A stretch of 5,134 nucleotides of DNA from an uncultured Oscillospiraceae bacterium (GTDB lineage: Bacteria; Bacillota; Clostridia; Oscillospirales; Acutalibacteraceae). The stretch lies in NCBI GenBank assembly GCA_900546895.1, contig UREO01000223.1, positions 1-5,134 of the forward strand. The letters run 5' to 3'. Shown here in pieces: positions 1 to 3,983 of the stretch (position 1 is the stretch's first letter; every line of letters begins with the position of its first letter). A program made the position numbers and the translations under genes. The notes beneath the pieces are model-generated. The model was not told the DNA's origin, did no database searches, and saw nothing but the letters and a program-made list of their open reading frames with translations.

Positions 1-178
1 GCTGAAACAGTACGCGGTGGTTTCTCCCGGTTTTGCGGCTCTGCCGACTTTTATTCCGACGGACGGCTCCGGCGTGATGACCAACTTCTATTTCGCAGTT
101 GCGACTTTGGTCATTTCTGTGGTTTCTTCCTTTGTGGCCACATGGTTTCTGGGATTTGACGAAAATGCGCAGGGCTGA
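1..178 (+). CDS. PTS EIIC permease, beta-glucoside/sucrose type, C-terminal fragment
   Basis: Reading from base 2 gives 58 residues ending in a TGA at 176-178; the rest of the gene lies left of the window. The stretch LKQYAVVSPGFAALPTFIP, then a hydrophobic helix (about residues 29-50, from NFYFAVATL to ATWFLG) and the ending GFDENAQG, match the C-terminal end of the EIIC membrane domain in the glucose/beta-glucoside/sucrose PTS superfamily. EIIC carries the sugar across the membrane while EIIB phosphorylates it. In BglF/BglP-type proteins this point is followed by a linker and an EIIA domain. Here the protein stops at once, so it is an EIIC or EIIBC form, as in ScrA-like sucrose permeases, that would need EIIA from elsewhere. 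The family call is fairly sure; the sugar cannot be decided from this fragment. A strong terminator lies about 100 bases downstream, so this is probably the last gene of its operon. Confidence 0.85.
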   Translation, partial: LKQYAVVSPGFAALPTFIPTDGSGVMTNFYFAVATLVISVVSSFVATWFLGFDENAQG

Positions 179-206
179 TTTGATCGGCTCTTATTCAATA
201 CTTTAA

Positions 207-231
207 CATATCGGACTTTTTGTCCGATATG
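207..231. repeat. Perfect 10-bp inverted repeat with 5-nt T loop
   Basis: Bases 207-216 (catatcggac) are exactly complementary to 222-231 (gtccgatatg) around a TTTTT loop at 217-221. No T-run follows on the plus strand, so it is not a canonical terminator. It lies 29 bases after the PTS stop codon. It may be a 3'-UTR hairpin that protects the mRNA end. Alternatively it may be a DNA operator: a weak promoter-like pair (TTGATC at 180-185, TAACAT at 204-209, 18-bp spacer) would place it over the -10 and start site. The structure is certain; the function is not. Confidence 0.55.
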
Positions 232-280
232 ACAACGCCGCTATGGAGTGTGCGGCACCCGAATCCCCGGGGGTTCACCG

Positions 281-338
281 GAAAAGCCGCATCCAACAAG
301 CCGTTTTTGGGCTGATGGATGCGGCTTTTCTTTTGCTT
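281..338 (+). terminator. Strong intrinsic terminator after the PTS gene
   Basis: Bases 281-295 and 316-330 form a perfect 15-bp stem (GAAAAGCCGCATCCA with its complement). The 20-nt loop itself has a small AGCC/GGCT pairing. The stem is followed by TTTTGCTT, and its 3' arm already ends in a CTTTTC run. This should end transcription from the PTS side and separate it from the coiled-coil gene. The 5' arm can alternatively pair with an upstream segment at 251-256 (see findings), so termination could be conditional. Confidence 0.85.
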
Positions 339-436
339 AATTTCAGTCTCTCCAGGTAATTAAGCCCCCTTTTTTCTATGTCGTAAAAGGGTCGTACCAA
401 AAAGTCAGGGGAAATGTAGTGTTGGTATAAGAAACA

Positions 437-445
437 TGATATAAT
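437..445 (+). promoter_or_regulatory. Extended -10 promoter for the coiled-coil gene
   Basis: TGATATAAT at 437-445 is a perfect TATAAT hexamer with the TG dinucleotide of an extended -10 element, set in AT-rich DNA (about 426-456). No good -35 lies at 16-18 bp spacing; the nearest (TTGGTA, 422-427) is only 12 bp away. Extended -10 promoters often tolerate a poor -35. The expected start near 452 gives a leader of about 120 nt before the ATG at 571. Confidence 0.6.
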
Positions 446-470
446 TAATAAAACAAATTGTTCGTGCCCA

Positions 471-538
471 CAGGCGGCTGAGATGCTCAGCGTTACGGAA
501 AAATATTTCGGTTGCCTGCAGCGTGCAGGTCTGAGCAT
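471..538 (+). promoter_or_regulatory. Structured 5' leader with two competing folds
   Basis: Several pairings can be drawn by eye. Fold A: CAGGC 471-475 with GCCTG 514-518 enclosing two hairpins, GCTGAG/CTCAGC (477-482 with 486-491, loop ATG) and a weaker one across 495-509. Fold B: ATGCTCAG 483-490 with CTGAGCAT 531-538 (8 bp) enclosing the 495-509 hairpin and CCTGCA/TGCAGG (515-520 with 524-529). The folds are mutually exclusive, as expected for a regulatory leader. A CTGAGAT string recalls the TPP riboswitch, but the rest of that core is absent. No known riboswitch class was recognised. The same bases could encode a short peptide. Confidence 0.3.
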
Positions 539-554
539 GTCCAACTTTTATTGA
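483..554 (+). CDS. Possible 23-residue leader peptide
   Basis: An ATG at 483 opens a frame of 23 codons (MLSVTEKYFGCLQRAGLSMS then NFY) ending in TGA at 552-554, 16 bases before the ATG of the coiled-coil gene. An AGGCGG at 472-477 lies 5 bases upstream and could serve as a moderate ribosome binding site. The frame covers almost exactly the structured part of the leader, so its translation would melt fold A and fold B. It could be a regulatory upstream ORF or a small peptide. A frame this short can easily arise by chance, and no family was recognised, so confidence is low. Confidence 0.18.
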   Translation: MLSVTEKYFGCLQRAGLSMSNFY

Positions 555-557
555 TTT

Positions 558-565
558 GGAAGGTG
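558..565 (+). promoter_or_regulatory. Ribosome binding site deciding the coiled-coil start
   Basis: GGAAGGTG at 558-565 lies 5 bases before the ATG at 571. This favours that ATG over a TTG at 556, which would overlap the site itself, and over the ATG at 580, whose spacing of 14 would be too long. Confidence 0.75.
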
Positions 566-570
566 TAAGA

Positions 571-1512
571 ATGGATTCTATGATAAACGAGAAAATACGA
601 CTGGCTCAACAGGGGATTGCGCGTCTGCATAAGATTGACGCCATGCTGCAGGACCTGCAAAATGAACAGTCCCAATTGAACCGCAAAGCTGCCGAGCTCA
701 AGGCTGCTCTGGAAAAAGAAAACTACGATGTCGTTAAGCTGGAAGACGGAAGGATTGCCTCGGTCTTTTATTCCCTGTTCGGGAAGCTGGAAGAACATGT
801 TGAAAAAGAACAGGCGGAAGCTCTTGCTGCGAGGTTCAAATACGATCAGGCTATCGGGGATTTAGAGAATATAAAATATCAGATCTCAAAGCTTTCCATG
901 GAACGGCAGAATTATGTGAATTGTCAGCATGATTTCGACTTTTTCTATGCTGATAAAAAAGAACAGATCATGAAAGACGGAAGTAAATACGCCCAAAGAA
1001 TTCTGGAACTGTCTACCCAAGTAAGCAGTGAAAAAATAAATTTGAAAGAAATCAGGGAAGCAATATCCGCCGGTAGGGAAGCGCTGGCCAGTCTGGATCG
1101 GATTCAAAGCAGTCTTGACCATGCCGAAGGCTGGGGAACCTGGGATCTTCTTGGCGGCGGGCTGATCTCCGACCTTGCAAAGCATTCCCATATTGACGAC
1201 GCAAAAGAGGAAACCGAAAACGCGCAGCGGCTGTTACGGCAATTTCACACCGAGTTAGCCGACGTTCAAATTCATTCCGACATTCATATTGAAACGGGCG
1301 GCTTTGCTAAATTTGCAGATTTTTTCTTTGACGGATTGATTTCCGATTGGTTTATGCAATCAAAAATCAACCAGTCGCAGGAAAGCGCTTACCGTGTACA
1401 GAGTCAGGTTCATGACGCCGTACACCGGCTTGAAGCAATGGAATCCCAAACAAACTCCGACATTGAAAAAACGGAAGCGGAAATAGAAAGTCTGATTATC
1501 GCTGCACAATGA
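571..1512 (+). CDS. Coiled-coil protein of unknown function with duplicated GLISD motif
   Basis: This encodes 313 residues, acidic and mostly helical, with no signal peptide and no clear membrane segment. Heptad-like helices rich in E, K, Q and A occupy about residues 5-60, 72-185, 205-240 and 265-310. Three short hydrophobic or aromatic breaks interrupt them: ASVFYSLFGK (63-72), WGTWDLLGGGLISDLAKHSH (188-207) and FADFFFDGLISDWFMQSKI (248-266). The last two are related: residues 192-211 and 250-269 share the pattern DxxxxGLISDxxxxSxI, suggesting an internal duplication at the tips of helical hairpins. I believe similar proteins of unknown function occur in other Firmicutes, but I cannot name a family. 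A role as a membrane- or partner-binding scaffold is conceivable but is only inference from shape. There is one cysteine, Cys118. The gene has its own promoter and leader and may be co-transcribed with the GIY-YIG gene 58 bases downstream. Confidence 0.85.
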   Translation: MDSMINEKIRLAQQGIARLHKIDAMLQDLQNEQSQLNRKAAELKAALEKENYDVVKLEDGRIASVFYSLFGKLEEHVEKEQAEALAARFKYDQAIGDLENIKYQISKLSMERQNYVNCQHDFDFFYADKKEQIMKDGSKYAQRILELSTQVSSEKINLKEIREAISAGREALASLDRIQSSLDHAEGWGTWDLLGGGLISDLAKHSHIDDAKEETENAQRLLRQFHTELADVQIHSDIHIETGGFAKFADFFFDGLISDWFMQSKINQSQESAYRVQSQVHDAVHRLEAMESQTNSDIEKTEAEIESLIIAAQ

Positions 1513-1551
1513 TCGGGTCAAAAATAAAACGCAATAAAAAATTTCTTGTCT

Positions 1552-1569
1552 GGAGGGCCGTAAACCGGC
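1552..1569 (+). promoter_or_regulatory. Distant ribosome binding site with a small hairpin in the spacer
   Basis: GGAGGG at 1552-1557 is a strong Shine-Dalgarno match but lies 13 bases from the ATG at 1571, longer than usual. No in-frame start codon lies closer. The spacer contains GCCG (1557-1560) and CGGC (1566-1569) around TAAAC; pairing of these 4 bp would shorten the effective distance. Confidence 0.4.
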
Positions 1570-1570
1570 G

Positions 1571-1861
1571 ATGAAAAAGGTAAAAGCGGATCAATATTAT
1601 GCATACATGCTGCTCTGTTCGGATGGTACGATCTACAGCGGCTATACGACCGACCCGTATCGGCGCGCCGCCGTACATAACCGTGGGAAAGGCGCAAAAT
1701 ATACCCGTTCAAGGCTGCCGGTTACATTGGTCTATCAGGAAAGCTTCGCGACAAAAGGCGAAGCTCTCAGGCGGGAAGCCGCACTGAAAAAGCTGAATCA
1801 TGCCGGGAAGATCGCGCTGATTGAGCGTGCCGGCTCAAGTCCGTCCACCGGTGCTGTCTGA
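1571..1861 (+). CDS. GIY-YIG nuclease-domain protein, YazA/YhbQ (UPF0213) type
   Basis: This encodes 96 residues made of a single GIY-YIG domain, the usual size for UPF0213 proteins. The signature is AYM at 11-13 (GIY position) and YSG at 22-24 (YIG position), joined by LLCSDGTI. Arg31/Arg32, the HN pair at 36-37 and the helix with Glu69 (RREAALKKL) fit the catalytic Arg, His and metal-binding Glu of the fold, so it should be an active divalent-metal-dependent phosphodiesterase. The biological role of this small family is poorly defined; a link to DNA repair or processing is inferred from the related SLX1 nuclease domain. It follows the coiled-coil gene without a terminator, so co-transcription is likely. 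The last 21 codons (after about residue 75) overlap the end of the opposite-strand hydrolase gene. The tail after about residue 84 (IERAGSSPSTGAV) lies beyond the conserved domain. Confidence 0.88.
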   Translation: MKKVKADQYYAYMLLCSDGTIYSGYTTDPYRRAAVHNRGKGAKYTRSRLPVTLVYQESFATKGEALRREAALKKLNHAGKIALIERAGSSPSTGAV

Positions 1862-3006
1862 TTGATCCAATTAAGAACCACTTCCGCAGCGAGTCCGACA
1901 TTCCCGAGCTGGCAGTGATTTCCCGCGTTTTCTTTCGCGGTAAACATTCGCGCCGTCAAAGAGCGTACGTTTGTCAGAGCGGCGATTTGTTCGGTTAACT
2001 GGTGAACAGGCACATAGTGATCGTCCTGTCCTGCGAGAAGAAGGACATCCTGTGTAATGAGCGGCGAAATCTCCGCCGTGTTATAGGACAGGGCCTTGCG
2101 GAGAAAGTCATAAGGAGAGTCGCTTCCCATCACGTGCATCCCCTGCTTGATTCCCCATTTCACTACAAGACTTTTTTTCATCATCAGGTTGGCGGCCGTA
2201 TTGATTTCCAAGCGTTTTCCGTGCATGACTGCGTATCGTGCTTTTTCGCGCAAGGAATCATCCATTTGGCGCAGCAGCACTTCAAAAAAGTCCGCAAGAA
2301 CATCGAAGGCAATCACTCTTTTTACCCTTTTCTCATAGGCAGCGGCTCTCAGCGCCAGGCAGCCGCCAAGGGATAAACCAATCAGGGTGACATCATTGAG
2401 TTTGAAATAATCAAGAAGGGTATGGACGGGTTTTTCCCATTCAGAAATCATCGGCATGCTGCATTCTTCCAGTACGGTTCCCTGGCCGGGGCCGTCGAAG
2501 GCAATCGTATCATAACCGGCGTCTTTTAAAACCAGAAGCATGCGCATGAACTCTTCAATGTAACCGTCAAACCCGTTGCAGACAACGATAGTCCCTTTGG
2601 GGGACTGAGGCGTAAAGCGATAGGCTGAAAGATAACCGCTGCTATAAGGAATTCGGTATCGCTGATCATCCGTAATGCCATAATAAGCATTGTTCAGTGA
2701 AAGAAACCGATGACGCAGCTCCTGCTTCTCTGCATTGCTTTCCGGGACGAAAAACTCGGCTCCACGGAAATACAAGGCGGCTTTCAGTTTTTCGTCCCGG
2801 TCCAGCGCCTGATTGCCAAGGCGCGTAAATGATGCGATCAGATCATCGTAAGAACGGATAGACGGACTTGCAGCCTGCATTTCCTTTCGCATCGTTTCGT
2901 CGTTTGACCAGTTGTAAAACCGGTTCATTTGAAAATTGACGCTTACGTCCGGATGCATCTGAAAAAGTCCAACAGGAAAATCTTTAGTCGTCCATTTTTT
3001 ATCCAT
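1798..3006 (-). CDS. Alpha/beta hydrolase with helical N-terminal domain
   Basis: This encodes 402 residues, soluble, with no signal peptide. Residues 1 to about 120 look helical. A strand/loop leads into the hydrolase core at about 125: the TIVVCNGFDG segment (139-148) forms the oxyanion region, and FDGPGQG (170-176) is typical of the fold. The nucleophile elbow GLSLGG (210-215) gives Ser212. GQDDHYVP (326-333) supplies the acid, probably Asp329, and GNHCQLGN (362-369) the catalytic His364, so the triad is complete. A helical N-terminal domain before the core recalls FrsA/2,6-dihydroxypseudooxynicotine hydrolase-like proteins. The substrate (ester, amide or C-C bond) cannot be read. The start at 3006 has an ideal AAGGAGG 8 bases upstream. 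It diverges from the TetR regulator, which probably controls it. The last roughly 18 residues (APVDGLEPARSISAIFPA) lie beyond the usual final helix and are encoded inside the GIY-YIG gene. Confidence 0.88.
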   Translation of the reverse strand: MDKKWTTKDFPVGLFQMHPDVSVNFQMNRFYNWSNDETMRKEMQAASPSIRSYDDLIASFTRLGNQALDRDEKLKAALYFRGAEFFVPESNAEKQELRHRFLSLNNAYYGITDDQRYRIPYSSGYLSAYRFTPQSPKGTIVVCNGFDGYIEEFMRMLLVLKDAGYDTIAFDGPGQGTVLEECSMPMISEWEKPVHTLLDYFKLNDVTLIGLSLGGCLALRAAAYEKRVKRVIAFDVLADFFEVLLRQMDDSLREKARYAVMHGKRLEINTAANLMMKKSLVVKWGIKQGMHVMGSDSPYDFLRKALSYNTAEISPLITQDVLLLAGQDDHYVPVHQLTEQIAALTNVRSLTARMFTAKENAGNHCQLGNVGLAAEVVLNWINQTAPVDGLEPARSISAIFPA

Positions 3007-3014
3007 AATATCGG

Positions 3015-3021
3015 CCTCCTT
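3015..3021 (-). promoter_or_regulatory. Ribosome binding site of the hydrolase
   Basis: Read on the minus strand this is AAGGAGG, 8 bases before the ATG at 3006-3004. It is a near-perfect site, which fixes the hydrolase start and suggests efficient translation. Confidence 0.8.
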
Positions 3022-3038
3022 TAGAATTTTACATCCAA

Positions 3039-3067
3039 AGTATAAGCGCTAAATCGGGTCGCCGCAA
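3039..3067 (-). promoter_or_regulatory. Minus-strand promoter of the hydrolase
   Basis: On the minus strand TTGCGG (3067-3062) and TATACT (3044-3039) are separated by exactly 17 bp, with a predicted start about 25-30 bases before the ATG. The -10 is good and the -35 moderate. It faces away from the TetR promoter, and only 3 bp separate the two -35 boxes. Confidence 0.5.
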
Positions 3068-3098
3068 TGATTGATCCGTATGTAAATGTAGCTTATAC
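3040..3098. promoter_or_regulatory. Dyad-symmetric divergent control region, candidate TetR operator
   Basis: GTATAAGC at 3040-3047 and GCTTATAC at 3091-3098 are perfect inverted copies centred on base 3069, each covering one -10 box. A second palindrome, CAAT-G-ATTG at 3065-3073, has the same centre and links the two -35 boxes. A smaller candidate site, CGTAT (3077-3081) with ATACG (3095-3099), sits between the -35 and -10 of the TetR promoter and is 23 bp long, a usual size for TetR-family operators. The symmetry is visible in the sequence; binding by the adjacent regulator is inference. Confidence 0.4.
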
Positions 3099-3099
3099 G
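3071..3099 (+). promoter_or_regulatory. Plus-strand promoter of the TetR regulator
   Basis: TTGATC (3071-3076) and TATACG (3094-3099) are 17 bp apart. The start would be near 3106, leaving a leader of about 50 bases. A second possible -10, TATACA at 3101-3106, lacks a good -35. Confidence 0.45.
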
Positions 3100-3142
3100 A
3101 TATACAGGCGGAAAGTGTAGATTCCGATAAAAGATGATAGAC

Positions 3143-3149
3143 AGGTGGG
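3143..3149 (+). promoter_or_regulatory. Ribosome binding site deciding the TetR start
   Basis: AGGTGGG at 3143-3149 directly abuts the ATG at 3150 but is 6 bases from the in-frame ATG at 3156. The second ATG is therefore the likely start, giving 213 rather than 215 residues. Confidence 0.7.
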
Positions 3150-3155
3150 ATGAAA

Positions 3156-3797
3156 ATGTCCAGTGAACAGGATCTGCGTGTGATGAAAACCCTGACGTTT
3201 ATAAGAAACTCCTTTATAGAACTGATGGATGAAAAGGGATTCCGCAATATTACCGTAAATGATATTGCAGATAAAGCAATGATCAGCCGTTCTACTTTTT
3301 ACCTGCATTATGCCGATAAGTATGAACTGCTGAATAAAGTGACGGATGAAGCAATCTCATCCATATTAAATCTGGTGGAGCCTGAAGAGCATATTATTCA
3401 CGGAAGTTTGAATTATGATGGCTTTCGGGGAAATCTGAATGCTATTTTTCATTCGATTGAAAAAGATTCTTTGCTTTATAAACTTATTTTAAATGACAAC
3501 GAACATCTGGGACTTTGCAGAAAGTGCGAAGATGTCCTGAAAACCAGATTGGAAGAAAGTTTTAAAGGGGAAATTCAGGTTTCGAGAGATTTGTTCTTTG
3601 AATTGATGGCCTCTTTCTATATTTCAATGGCAAGATGGTGGCTGAATCACGACATGAAGTACTCCCCGTCGTTTTTGGCGAAAGAGATGGTAAATTTTCT
3701 GACTGTCGTACCATGCAACCTTATCGGGATCACCACAGAAGATTCCGGCCCTTCAAATATTTCGCCGCAGGCTGCAGGAGATAAGACGGAGATGTAA
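3156..3797 (+). CDS. TetR-family transcriptional regulator
   Basis: This encodes 213 residues. The N-terminal helix (FIRNSFIELMDEKGF, 15-29) leads into the helix-turn-helix ITVNDIADKAMISRSTFYLH (32-51), followed by YADKYELL, the classic TetR/AcrR DNA-binding pattern. The C-terminal domain, with SFYISMARWWLNHDMKYSP (153-171) and a final helix AKEMVNFL (175-182), resembles the TetR_C_8 type found in DhaS-like regulators and many Clostridia proteins. About 30 residues after residue 183 (to the end PQAAGDKTEM) extend past the usual last helix and look disordered. It is divergent from the alpha/beta hydrolase, so it most likely regulates that gene and itself through the symmetric intergenic region. 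Most TetR proteins are ligand-released repressors; the ligand is unknown here and might be the hydrolase substrate or product. Confidence 0.9.
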   Translation: MSSEQDLRVMKTLTFIRNSFIELMDEKGFRNITVNDIADKAMISRSTFYLHYADKYELLNKVTDEAISSILNLVEPEEHIIHGSLNYDGFRGNLNAIFHSIEKDSLLYKLILNDNEHLGLCRKCEDVLKTRLEESFKGEIQVSRDLFFELMASFYISMARWWLNHDMKYSPSFLAKEMVNFLTVVPCNLIGITTEDSGPSNISPQAAGDKTEM

Positions 3798-3798
3798 G

Positions 3799-3840
3799 CC
3801 GGAGCCGGGCAAAATCAGGTCGAGGGGCGTGCTCCTCCGG
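3799..3840. repeat. Inverted repeat just after the TetR gene
   Basis: CCGGAG at 3799-3804 pairs with CTCCGG at 3835-3840; an alternative register is GGAGC (3801-3805) with GCTCC (3831-3835). The loop is about 30 nt. It begins two bases after the TetR stop codon but is followed by AAAAAGG rather than a T-run, so it is not a clear plus-strand terminator. It could be a 3' stabilising hairpin or part of a larger fold with the adjacent terminator. Confidence 0.35.
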
Positions 3841-3908
3841 AAAAAGGCGGTTACCCGGATGGGAAAACGGGGGGAAGAAGCCTTCCACCGGTAATCCATT
3901 CCGGGTAA
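3841..3908 (-). terminator. Probable minus-strand terminator of the CitMHS gene
   Basis: TTACCCGGA (3851-3859) and TCCGGGTAA (3900-3908) form a perfect 9-bp outer stem. Inside is a second hairpin, GGAAG/CTTCC (3873-3877 with 3882-3886, loop AAGC), extended by CGG/CCG (3868-3870 with 3888-3890). Read on the minus strand, the stem is followed by CCGCC and five T residues (3845-3841). The 5-base gap before the T-run is not ideal. It lies about 55 bases beyond the transporter stop and may also slow transcripts coming from the TetR side. Confidence 0.5.
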
Positions 3909-3959
3909 ACAGTCTATCTATGTATTGTCATGAAAAGGGGTAAGCGGTTGACAGGGACC

Positions 3960-3983
3960 GGGTCACGGGTGCAGGGTCACGGG
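3960..3983. repeat. Two 10-bp direct repeats spanning the transporter stop codon
   Basis: GGGTCACGGG occurs at 3960-3969 and again at 3974-3983, a 14-base period. On the minus strand the first copy met (3983-3974) is read as part of codons for PVTL, while the second (3969-3960), shifted by 14 bases, supplies the TGA stop at 3965-3963. Confidence 0.7.

Noticed and set aside
207..231. Intrinsic terminator of the PTS gene
   Set aside because: The hairpin is good but is followed by ACAACGCC with no T-run; the real terminator is at 281-338.
471..540. TPP (THI-box) riboswitch, suggested by CTGAGAT at 478-484
   Set aside because: The other conserved parts (the ACCTGA segment, GGATAATGCCAGCG and closing GGGA) are absent, and the downstream gene has no thiamine link.
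275..544. Minus-strand frame (89 codons) in the gene-poor region
   Set aside because: Its 3' part is made from the terminator stem and its 5' part from the structured leader; there is no convincing ribosome binding site or family match.
556..570. TTG at 556 as the start of the coiled-coil protein
   Set aside because: It overlaps the GGAAGGTG ribosome binding site at 558-565, which is correctly spaced for the ATG at 571.
886..1191. Minus-strand frame (101 codons) inside the coiled-coil gene
   Set aside because: It is antisense to a well-formed helical protein, has no start context, and its composition is typical of a shadow frame.
2002..2376. Plus-strand frame (124 codons) opposite the hydrolase
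   Set aside because: It lies over the catalytic core of a clear alpha/beta hydrolase, has no good ribosome binding site and shows no domain.
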